Origin: Gadus chalcogrammus
Lineage: Eukaryota; Chordata; Actinopteri; Gadiformes; Gadidae
Assembly (NCBI RefSeq): GCF_026213295.1
Contig: NC_079421.1
Coordinates: 22,306,171 to 22,370,170, forward strand
Length of the DNA: 64,000 bases
Direction: 5' to 3'
Shown: positions 30,463 to 55,472 of the stretch, in pieces
Position numbering within the stretch: position 1 is the first letter of the stretch
Layout of the letters: each line of letters begins with the position of its first letter
Program-made: the position numbers and the translations under genes
The notes under the pieces: model-generated
Told to the model about the DNA's origin: nothing
Database searches by the model: none
The model's input: the letters and a program-made list of their open reading frames with translations, nothing else

Positions 30463-30860
30463 CTTACGACGTAGACCCGGTCCGGCGAATCATCATCCGT
30501 GGTTTAGCAGAGAATTGAACTGTACCGGAGCGATGTGTATCGGCTAGCGAGCTAGCTGCTAACAGCTAACTAGCTTTGAGTGTTTTGTGGACGCAGACTA
30601 GCTGGCTTAGCTAACACCAGTAGCATCAACTCCGCAACACCTTGCAGTGTAGCTTCCAGGACTAAACCGGCCCGCAGTTTTGAAAAAGCGATGCAAATCT
30701 TGTTCTGGATACGGCTGTTTAAACTGTAGGGGAAGTCGCCACAACCAACTAGTTCTCCGTTAACGCTACAGAAGCGTCCATTTTCTGTCCGACTACTGTA
30801 GGAATCATGGCGGCTGTCACTGACTGCACTGGCCCACAATGCATTGCGGGACCCAATGTA
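30463..30860 (-). promoter_or_regulatory. nkrf: nkrf promoter and probable 5' UTR exon
   Basis: On the minus strand a strong donor (GTAAG|GTAAGA at 30463/30462) would end a non-coding exon. Upstream lie TAGC-rich sequence (30541-30615), an ATGGCGGC YY1-like element (30807-30814) and CCCACAATGCATTGCG (30833-30848), a full match to the core of the ZNF143/Staf consensus. A CCAAT box follows at about 30853. Confidence 0.55.
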
Positions 30861-30991
30861 ATTGTTAAAATAATAGTGGGACCGTTTGAATGAACACCAC
30901 ACCATCAAGTGTTTCAGCTATTTTTATCTATGCTATTTTTTTTATAATAATTTGCTGCAGGCATTAAAGAAGATATTTGGATAAGATTGTT

Positions 30992-30997
30992 TTTATT
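30992..30997 (-). terminator. septin6: possible distal polyadenylation signal of septin6
   Basis: AATAAA on the minus strand, about 1.7 kb past the septin6 stop. Other AATAAA hexamers (near 31950) could end shorter forms. The AT-rich sequence 30998-32733 is then the 3' UTR; I see no other gene in it. Confidence 0.45.
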
Positions 30998-32733
30998 GAA
31001 AATTTACAACAGATTCAAACTACAAGAAAGTAGGCCTAATATGCGTTGTGGAAAAGTATTGGACTACAAGAAGTGATGACAGATGCTAAAAATGTATATT
31101 TCCTGACACCATTTAGTTCTTTAAAGTGAAAGCCACATCCAAAGGTAATATTTCATAAACAGGTCTCCACTTCAATACACAAAATATATCCTTATAAATT
31201 ATATAAATGCACAGGTATTCTTCACTATTTGGGATTAAAATCCAACTACACCTTAATAGTAATATTTGGCAAATGGGTTCTACAATTATAAGACAGCAAA
31301 TATACATTAATAATGTGCATCATAAAAAAAAAACAATATTCAATATAGACTTCAAATGTAGTTAACCAGGGATAAAACAAGGGAAAAGGTCATGATAACT
31401 CCAGTAATGAAATAAAGGTATGCATGCAAAATACAGAATAGGTGGGTGATTGTTAAAGCACTATGTTTAAGAGGGCACTTAATGTGACCTCCATGGTACT
31501 CAAGCATGTAATCCAGACCATAATGCCTTTTAATAAGTGCCTAAGAAAGTTATGGACTCAGTTGTTGCAGGAATTGTTTTAATATAAATGTATATAATAC
31601 CAAGGTTGTGTGATGGAGTTGTAATGAATTCAGCATGTGACGGCTCATTTTTTTCCAACTGAAAAGAAAAAAAACTATTTGTTGGACAATTGTTATTGTG
31701 AATAAGCAATACTTAATAACATACTTGACCCAAGAGGTATGTCATTGAGTGCACTTTTTATATTAGAAACAAGCTTTCCCATTAAAAAGGAAAGAGATAA
31801 TTGCAATGTTATTTAAAATGGAGACGGATTAACAGTGGTGTAAGATACCCCAAATAAACTCTGTTTCGTTTTCTTTTTTTCAAGGGTAGTCCCCAATCTT
31901 TTTAAGACAGCCGTGTCAGGTCTGAGGCTCCCCAGTGGGCTCAGTTTTATTTTATTCCTTATCATAAATACCATGCGAGTCCACATAAGGCCTTATTCGA
32001 CAAATCAGATGAAAGATGCAAGATTAAAAAGGTTGATGCAGGGAGCAAGAACAGAGGAGGTATTGGGTGTTTTAGTTCTCGTTGAAGCTGCAATCCCCTC
32101 TTCTGACGGCCAAGATTAAAAAAAGCTAGGAAACAGAGAGAGGGAGGGAGGGAGAGAGGCAGGTTAGAGGAGACGGCCAAGCGAGAGTCAGGACGAAACC
32201 ACTAGGATTCACTTTGAGATTGCAGAAGATGTTTCACAGGACGACCACCACGGCGGATTTAGTCCTCTTCATGCTTTTACAGGGAAAACAAGTGTTTTAA
32301 TGGACTACTGCATGCCGTCCCAAACCTGCTGAGAACATGGACTTCACTTGGTGCTCCGGGTTATTCGGGAAAGACACAAGTGGGTATTTTATTGCCTTTT
32401 CTTTGACCGGTAATCGTAAGAAAAACATGTTTGCCATCAAACCAACCTCAGCCAAAACAGTAGCAGTAAAGCGTACATACTAAGCATACGTGTGTAGAGC
32501 ACATCTGAAAGCTTCTGCCGCACGGCGATCAGAATAGAAGTTAGAGAAGCAGAAAAAGCGGAAGTTTGGAATAGAAAACAACTAATACTGGATGGTTAAC
32601 ACATATTACGCAGGGGGGAATCACCATTAGGAAACACAGAAGGGTGGCGTCCACAAAGCAGGCTCTGGTCACAACCCGGGGTGTTAAATACCCACAAAGC
32701 CTGGTCCCTTAGCAATACTTCAGGGCCGAAGAC

Positions 32734-46405
<13,672 letters not shown>

Positions 46406-46906
46406 GGTTGAAGCTGCTGCTGGGACGAACCTCTCCGTTCCAGGAAGCCGAGGGCGAAGGCCTGTCGGGACTGTACCAACACAACGTATATTTCTGTATA
46501 TTTATAATCACGGAATGGTTCGCTACGGGTCCCCGGGCGGTCTGGTTTTAATGTTTGTGCCGTGGTGTGTTTGAAACGTGTTGATCCAGATGTGTACGCG
46601 TGTAGGGGGCTTAGTAACGTGTGTTAGTGGCGGATGGAGAGCCCCTATCGGAGCGGCAGATGGACCCCTCTGATTACAGCGACCATAGGGTGGTGTTTGA
46701 CCCATCAAACTATGATGGGTTTATCGTTCAACATCAACTACCATTTGTATTTAGGATAAAAAAATAAAAAATGTAGGTTTTTTTGGCCATTTATTTGATT
46801 ACGTATTTTTACACTTTGTGTAACATAGTATATATTAGAATAATAGTATAATATTCGCATAATTATTATCTTCCCTGGCTAGAGATGAAATAAATCAAGA
46901 AGAACC

Positions 46907-46907
<1 letters not shown>
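46406..46907 (-). promoter_or_regulatory. septin6: septin6 5' UTR and promoter region
   Basis: GC-richer sequence precedes the ATG (GCAGCAGCTTCAACC just upstream). The start is chosen because ATGGCGTCT has a good Kozak context and MASTEIARQ matches human MAATDIARQ. No TATA box is evident. Confidence 0.45.

Positions 46908-46969
<62 letters not shown>
46907..46969. repeat. (AGT)n trinucleotide repeat, about 21 units
   Basis: Pure TAG/AGT run between septin6 and pttg1. Confidence 0.96.
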
Positions 46970-47123
46970 CAACCGCATAATAAAACGATAATATATGTGT
47001 ACCTCTTGGCAGGGTTTTTAATGGGGTATTTGAGGCTTTTTGTACAGAAAAGGAAAATATTTGGTGTAACTATTTGAAAAATGTAGAATTAGTGTTTAGG
47101 ACCAGAACTGTATACAGCAAGTT

Positions 47124-47261
<138 letters not shown>

Positions 47262-47266
47262 ATTGT

Positions 47267-47351
47267 GAGCATTTGGAGGCTGTTTGTACCTATTATACAT
47301 GTATACATAAATATATGGACTTTGTGCAACAGGTCCTTGCATATTTGTGTG

Positions 47352-47405
<54 letters not shown>

Positions 47406-47815
47406 AGGATCTATTGTACACACTCCATGTATTTATGGACTGTGTATATTAAGAAATATATGGATCTGAGTATTTGGTACGGTTTGTACCAGATATATGT
47501 ATAAGTATATGGATATATATTATATATAAATATATATATTATATATAAATATATATACATATGCGAGTATTTGGGTCAGTTTCCACCTGTTGTATATATG
47601 TATGTACATGAATCATATTGAGTATTTGGGTCTGTTTCTACCTGTTGTATATTTATATGTATCATAGCGAGTATTTGGGGCGGTCTGTACCTGTTGTATA
47701 TATGCATATGCATATGTACATGTATCATATTGAGTATTTGGGTCTGATTCTACCTGTTGTATATTTATATGTATCATCATAGCGAGTATTTTGGGCAGTC
47801 TGTACCTGTTGCTCG
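47267..47815. repeat. AT-rich minisatellite with GAGTATTTGG units
   Basis: Seven copies of a motif close to GAGTATTTGGGTCTGTTTCT followed by ACCTGTTGTATAT start at 47267 (divergent), 47468, 47565, 47620, 47669, 47732 and 47783. They are separated by TATA-rich spacers of variable length. The array runs up to within about 30 bp of the pttg1 promoter. Confidence 0.88.
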
Positions 47816-47847
47816 CAGTTTACTCCAACCGTCCATTGAACCGACCG

Positions 47848-47999
47848 TTTGAACCAATAGACTCACGAGCCACGGGGTTTAAAAAGCAGCCGCGAGAGAT
47901 GCTGGCCACGCCCTCCGAGTTCATACCAAAACAACCCGAGCTCCTGCACCGTGTGGACGTTCAACAGCTACCCTTCGATAGTTACCTGACCAAAACCTG
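47848..47999 (+). promoter_or_regulatory. pttg1: pttg1 promoter (CCAAT plus CHR-like) and 5' UTR exon
   Basis: TTTGAA (47848-47853) sits directly before CCAAT (47854-47858), and TTTAAA follows at 47878-47883. TTTGAA and TTTAAA are the two common forms of the cell-cycle homology region, which with NF-Y CCAAT boxes restricts expression to G2/M, as known for securin. The sequence then runs to donor CCTG|GTGAGA at 47999/48000, making a non-coding first exon spliced to 48508. Confidence 0.55.
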
Positions 48000-48512
48000 G
48001 TGAGAAGCTAGTCAAAGTTCGGTTTATCGTAGTTTTAATGCGTTTTGTGGTTCACTTTTTGGTAAATTTGACCTGCCTGATGATAGTGATACCATTTGCA
48101 AACGAGTCAGCTAACTGTCAAGCTAACAACTTGGCGCGTTGTTAACCTGCATATCTAAACAAAGTTATCTTTTAAATTGCATTTGACGTTGTTATGAATT
48201 CCTGAATGCTCCTAGGAACTCGTTTTGGGCCACTTGCACTAGGTTACTAGCTAGGCTACTCGCCACCCAAGCTAGCTCCACAACACGCCATAACAGCTGG
48301 AACGAAGTGGATCGCCATTTAGTTTAAATGCATTTGAAAATGTTTTCAGGCTTAATATTTCCTACAGTACACGCTCAACTACAAAGTGATGTTCATCCAT
48401 TACTGTCTTCCCCATTGCCTTTCGTTTAGGTTACTTTCTCTGTGTGAAACCTACAGTATGAATGAATTGTCGGTGCTCCTTGTAACTGACCTGTCATCTG
48501 TTCACAGAAAAC

Positions 48513-50100
48513 ATGGCGAACATCATCTTTGCAGACAGGGAAAACCTCAGTCTCCCTGGACCCACCCTGAAGGCACGGCAGCGGCTCCTGTCTGCACCTG
48601 GTACGTTTTATGTAGTACTACTTGTTGATTAAATAAACTTTGAACCGTACAAATACGGTTCTATTCTAACATTTTGTTCTACCACTTTCCTCCAGAGAAT
48701 TTGCTGAAGACGCCCAAACATGCCAAGAAGCTCCTCACCCCAGTGCAGTCTGCTCGTAAGGCTCTGGGTGCAGTGAACAAGATCAGTGGTACCCCTGCAG
48801 TTAGCAGGCACGAGATGAAACCTCAGAAGACCCAGGTTAGAAGAACCATCACAAGAAACGTTGTCAATCAATGAATATGTAGTGTTTAGGAACACAGCTT
48901 AAGGATGCTTACAGGCTGGCTTTGGACACGGTTGGCCACTCTTTGATTAGGGAGTTAAACACCCTAACAACTGCACTTTACTGATGACTACTTTATCCAA
49001 AGTGACTGGCAAGTGAGGCTATAGCGTGGCTTCCATTGCTTGTTCATATCTGTGTAGTAGTAGGTTGACTTAAATAGGGACTTTTTAAAAACCTCCCTTG
49101 ATTTAAAAATAACGGGATGTATCAGATGTGTGTGAGTAGTACTAAAGCCAATGTTTAATGAAATGACGAGAATGTGTTTGTTGGTGTTCCCCACACAGGA
49201 AACTAAAGTCAAATGCATTCCTCAGAGCAAAGTGGAGGAGTACCCCGACATTGAGGGATTTGTACCCTACGACCCACTAGGTAAAGCTCTCTTCCCCAAG
49301 TTCTGCTGCTATACATCCCCTCTGTCAGTTATGTCGGTACAATGAGTATACCTGCCAGGTGGACTGGCTTGGGGCCTGGGGATGCTTTATTCACCTCTTT
49401 ATCTATGTTTTACCGTGGCGTATTATCACTTTACCACTCGCCTCAAATCTTGGGTTTACAAAATAAAATGCCTGATTACTTGGTACCTGTGCAATGGAAG
49501 ACGAATGTATCTGTTTTACCTCTATTAATTAGTACAACGGACACATTTTACTACTAGTAACCATTTAAAGTGGGCTGTAACTATGTTAGCTTTAGGTAAA
49601 GTTGTCAACCCTAAACACCAGCCAGCCTTAGATTTTGTTTCCCTGCTGTGCAGGTTATTTGATGCCACTAGTATGGTAGTTTTTATTTTATTTTATGTAC
49701 AGCAATATTTTTGTTTTAGCCGTGCATTGCATTAAGGCTCTAAAAGTTGTTCTTTTGTATTTGTAGAGTTTGAAAAGCACTATGTACCAGAGGACATGGT
49801 TCGTTTCGGCTACCTAGCGCTGCCCGGACTGGCGTCCATTCCTCAAAGCTACTGTATCCCAGAAGAGGACTTTGAACTGATTGAACCGTGCACCACTACG
49901 CCGTCGTCATCCAAGGTTCAACACGGCTCAGGTGTGACCACAGCGCAGTGGAATGCTGCCGACAGTTTGTCCAATGGGCGTCCCTCACACAGGCTGACTT
50001 TGCCCTGTTCTTCCCTACAGGTGACTGTTCGGCAGAGCTGAACGCCTTCCTCCAGACCATCAGCGAGTTGACTATCGATCTACCTTCTGAATCTGACTGA
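48513..50100 (+). CDS. pttg1: securin (pituitary tumor-transforming protein)
   Basis: Five coding exons: 48513-48600, 48696-48835, 49199-49280, 49767-49931 and 50021-50100, giving 184 residues. The start MANIIFADREN lines up with the vertebrate N-terminus (MATLIYVDKEN in human). Features: KEN-box position reads REN; one RxxL in RQRL; destruction box RKALGAVN (about 54-61); separase-binding segment YPDIEGFVPYDPLEFE (about 91-106); acidic C-terminus ELTIDLPSESD. Securin holds separase inactive as a pseudosubstrate until APC/C-CDC20 ubiquitinates it at anaphase. The last intron is only 89 bp; I chose donor CTCAG|GTGTGA because it alone restores the frame. Human PTTG1 is 202 residues, so this form is shorter. 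It is the only gene here outside the human Xq24 set. Confidence 0.92.
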
Positions 50101-50245
50101 ACTGCTTTTTTATTTTTTTACACATTTGACTGTTTATTAAATGTTTATTCTTCTTGACAACTGTTCGTGGTCTCCTGAACCACCCTTATCGTTTTCATAG
50201 GTCATTTATTAATGTTGCCAATCCGGTTGGCTGTTGGATGATTGC

Positions 50246-50251
50246 AATAAA
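50246..50251 (+). terminator. pttg1: polyadenylation signal of pttg1
   Basis: AATAAA about 145 bp past the stop codon. Confidence 0.6.
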
Positions 50252-50630
50252 GTACTTCCTCTAAGTCCGTCAGACGTTTCTGTGCCAGATTTGCTAAATG
50301 CACTTCGTTTTCAGTTCCTTGCGCAAGGACGCGGACATGGTTTAAGCTTGAGTTTTTCCATTAAAGGATCAACTCGGATGGATGAAATAAGGAAACCCCG
50401 ATATTTAAAGGTCCTTCAATGATTACTTTTGACACGGTATCCAAATAAAAATGATTTATCACCGGTGAGTGAATGAAGCGCGGCTGGAACTGCAGTTTAC
50501 TTAAAATGTGTTTAAACTGCAAATAGGGAACTAACTTTAAAAACGGGATGGTCCATCTTTTTCCGTAAGTAAATCTGAACAGTCGAATGATATTTACATC
50601 CATACGTCGGAGTGTATTTATTGTAATATT

Positions 50631-51644
50631 ATGGAAGGTGAGATGAATGAATACAGCAGTAGCCCACAAAACGATGCTTTCGCTGGGGAGGAACGCAGTG
50701 AAACGACCTGTAATGTAACGGAGGATCCGATCACAAGCCCCGCCGGACCGTGGACCAGCCGCGGGGCTCTGGCGCGGCTGTCGAGATATGGGAAGCATAT
50801 TCTGCCCAATTCCTTCTCGCGTAGGTCGGGATTACAGAGGCAGCTGGAGGTGAGTGACTCGACCCCGGGCGCTCTGCATGGGTACTCCGCTGACGCTCCG
50901 GAGAGAGGGTCGCTCACTCCAGCTATGCGTAAGAAATACCTGAAGGAATTACTGTTCAATAACACGTCAAATACTGGATTTGGTGGCGTTCTTTCAACGA
51001 ATACGAGCACGTCTTCGAGGGATGAGCAAGACACCCAGCGATCGGATTGGGCTTTATATCCGATGGAGCACGCCTGGATGATGTCCGCTGTGGATGGAAA
51101 CTATGAAGCCATATTTGAATTTATTGCTGACGATCCATACTTACTGACCAGGAAGGACTTTATTAGTGGCTTCTCTGTTCTCCACTGGTTGGCCAAGAGT
51201 GGACACGGTGAGACTTTGACTAAACTTTTAAAACACGCGGAAAACGTGGGAAGTCCAGCCGATGTGAATCTGAGAGGCAGCGGGGGTCTGACCCCCCTGC
51301 ACGTCGCCAGTATGCACAGCCAGTTCATGGTTGTTAAACTGCTAGTCGGTGCCTTCGGTGCGAAAGTTGACGTGATGGACTACAATGGCAAGAGAGCCTG
51401 GCAGTATCTGAAGGGAAACGCCCCACTGGAGATGAAGGAGCTGCTGGGTGCGTGGGATGAGGAGCATAACACGGACTACGCGCAGAACGCCAACAACAGT
51501 GCATCGTGTACGCCAAACCCGACCCCAAGTGTGGACCCCCGGTTGGACGAGGTGGACTCGCTTAACAGGACCAGAGCCGAGGGTCGGCTTGTCACAACTT
51601 TAAGAGACGTGTTCCAGGCTTTCAATTTCTGGGGGAATAAATGA
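50631..51644 (+). CDS. sowahd: ankyrin repeat protein SOWAHD (sosondowah family member D)
   Basis: Single-exon frame of 337 residues; human SOWAHD is also intronless and of similar size (315). The N-terminal third is Ser/Thr-rich and disordered. A conserved segment LTPAMRKKYLKELLF lies near residue 95. The sosondowah signature PMEHAWMMSAVDGNYEAI, followed by DPYLLTRKDF, begins near 143. Two ankyrin repeats follow (SGFSVLHWLAKSGHGETL and GGLTPLHVASMHSQFMVV), then a C-terminal tail. The molecular function of the family is not established; ankyrin repeats suggest protein binding. The ATG at 50631 is the first in frame and has G at +4. It lies 530 bp after pttg1 on the same strand but has its own untranslated space. 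ATTAAA near 51912 may be its polyadenylation signal. Its 3' end faces that of rpl39. Confidence 0.93.
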   Translation: MEGEMNEYSSSPQNDAFAGEERSETTCNVTEDPITSPAGPWTSRGALARLSRYGKHILPNSFSRRSGLQRQLEVSDSTPGALHGYSADAPERGSLTPAMRKKYLKELLFNNTSNTGFGGVLSTNTSTSSRDEQDTQRSDWALYPMEHAWMMSAVDGNYEAIFEFIADDPYLLTRKDFISGFSVLHWLAKSGHGETLTKLLKHAENVGSPADVNLRGSGGLTPLHVASMHSQFMVVKLLVGAFGAKVDVMDYNGKRAWQYLKGNAPLEMKELLGAWDEEHNTDYAQNANNSASCTPNPTPSVDPRLDEVDSLNRTRAEGRLVTTLRDVFQAFNFWGNK

Positions 51645-52063
51645 GATGACATTTGACCCTTTCAAACCAGAGGACGCCGAAATCATACAAAGAAAGTGTG
51701 GATCATTTTCTTAAGAACTTAATTGAGAAGGCTAGTATATTCTTTAACCCTTCATAAAGGACATACTTCTTCACTACCATTAACTGGCGTCACCTTTCCC
51801 ATGATTGTTTGCTGTTTGCAGTCTCACTTTAAAGTCGTCCTGTGTCTGCCCAGTACCAAAATGTTAATGAAAGATGTTCTTGAGTGCATGTCACGTGTTG
51901 ATTCACAGATATTAAAATCCAAGCTGACAGCATTCCAGTCATGTAATCAGATTCTAATTCCTAACAGCCATCTCTTCATAGCCGTGTCAGTTTCCTCAGA
52001 AAAAGTCAAGGAAAGGTTAACCTAACGAAGAATAGCACAACAAGGTGGCTGAGTCAGACATTT

Positions 52064-52069
52064 TTTATT
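52064..52069 (-). terminator. rpl39: polyadenylation signal of rpl39
   Basis: AATAAA on the minus strand about 145 bp past the rpl39 stop. Confidence 0.65.
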
Positions 52070-52210
52070 GTCAAACACAACCATATCCAGAGTATTTGTA
52101 CATAAAGACTGTTGATCCAGCGAACACTGCCTCCTCCCCGGAGCCCGGCCCAGCAGAGGGTCCTGAAGGATGGTCGATGGGGACGGCGGGGTGGGTGGGC
52201 AGTGGTAGGT

Positions 52211-53813
<1,603 letters not shown>

Positions 53814-53930
53814 TTTGTCCACAGTGCTGTCCCCACTATGGCCGCGATCGAAGAGATGGAAGGAAGGGAAGCGGCAGTGATGTAGGGTTTCTCAACCAAT
53901 CAGGACGGGCCAACTAGTCTAGTTTTCTCT
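53814..53930 (-). promoter_or_regulatory. rpl39: rpl39 promoter and 5' UTR with TOP-like pyrimidine tract
   Basis: On the minus strand, CTTCCCTTCCTTCCATCTCTTC lies about 25-50 bp upstream of the ATG (about 53840-53865), as expected for the pyrimidine-rich initiator of ribosomal protein genes, which are translationally controlled through a 5' TOP. A CCAAT motif (plus strand about 53898) lies further upstream. Confidence 0.5.
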
Positions 53931-54647
53931 ACACAGCGACACTAGTGGAATATTGCGGTAAGGACATAAACAAAAACAAAAAACCTAATTAATGATTAAT
54001 TATGTCATTCACACCAGGCCCATGCAAAATGAGGATTGATACATATGTATTGATTATTTCATTTTGTAAAATAGTTATGAATGCTCAAAAGTGGAAAAAG
54101 GCGTTTTTTACATAACCTACCTCACACTCATTTTAAGGTAGAATGTGTTCTTTCTTCTTGGTCATTTACTTAGCCTCTGTCTGACATCGATTTATTAGAG
54201 TGAAAATTCATTCTCGTTGACTGTTATGTACATATTAGTCCTAATCAATGTGTATATGAAACATCACAATGCAATGTAACCTCACCATTTGGAGGAATAA
54301 TCTAACTTTTTTGTACGTCTATTTTTCACACGCTCAATAATATTGTATTGTAGACGACTATTTACAACTGTCTTCCATGTGTTTGTTTTGATATGGCTGT
54401 GGCAATCCCAAAGTCCCTCAAAGTGAATCATACATTGGTATTTGCTACCAATTTTGCCTAATATCTTTGACTGGTTGTTATGTGAGAGAATTCAAAACAG
54501 AGCAATACCTACAACCTGATATTATGAAAAACGAATGTACACCATGTTGGGTTCTTCACAACATAATCAAAAGTATAAATTAACCAAAATTAAAGTCATC
54601 AAGAGTTGTAGGGGATAAGAATCCGAGACAGTTTCATGAATTACCAT
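53931..54647. other. AT-rich intergenic stretch, nothing seen
   Basis: The space between the rpl39 promoter and the upf3b 3' end. AT-rich, without repeats, ORFs or RNA genes that I can support. Confidence 0.5.
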
Positions 54648-54653
54648 TTTATT
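54648..54653 (-). terminator. upf3b: possible distal polyadenylation signal of upf3b
   Basis: AATAAA on the minus strand about 820 bp past the stop. A nearer AATAAA at 55305-55310 could end a shorter transcript. 54654-55472 is therefore probable 3' UTR. Confidence 0.45.
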
Positions 54654-55472
54654 TTTCATTCCAACAAAATGAGCTTGGATTACATGCAGTACTCTGTTTA
54701 AATCATTATGAAATTAGTTTTTTATGCAGGGATAATCTTGAATTCTTTGAATTGACGTTTGAAGGCCACAGGTCGGTATGTTGATGGTTGCAGGCAGGCT
54801 TGAAGCGATGCTTAAGCTCACAGTTCTAAAGTCACAAATGGCTATTTCTCCTTTATCGCTGTATCAGTGAATAAATGTCTCAGTTTCTAAACTGAACAAA
54901 TAATTCCTTCACACATAAGGCAACCGCTGTATTCAAATGGCACAAATGTTTTTGTTGCAGGAGAAAAATAACTGCATTTCTTCCATGATCTTTTATAGAA
55001 TACATGTAAGAACATACAGTAGAGAAACACAGTAAATATCCTGCATGGTAACACCATTTCTGTCAAAAACAGAACGGTGAGGGCAGAGCTCTATTGCAGA
55101 ACTAATTTTAAATGTGTACGGGTGTGGCATAGATGGACTGTTCAGCAGTATGAAGCTCCAATGTTTGCAACACTTGACAGAAGCGTAGCAACACTGTGAT
55201 AAGGCCACTTGGCATTTAATGAAGTCCCAAAGAAGCTTTGGCATCAGCGACAGGTCCCTAGAGCCAAATGTACACCAGTCAGGAAGTGCTGTGTTACCTA
55301 ATCCTTTATTGACCGACAAACGGACGAGTGTGGCACCATGACATCACTGCGCCCCGGTCTGGTTATAGGACGCACCTACACGCTACACTGTGGCGCCGGT
55401 GTGTTCCCCTCAGAGCCCTGACGGCCCCGTCCTGCACCCCACGCTTCACATGCATGTTGCCCCAAAACTGAT

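Noticed and set aside
49796..50041. Continuous 81-residue plus frame as the sole end of securin
   Set aside because: It reads through a consensus intron; splicing 49931 to 50021 restores an acidic C-terminus with a normal stop. Kept as a possible retained-intron form only.
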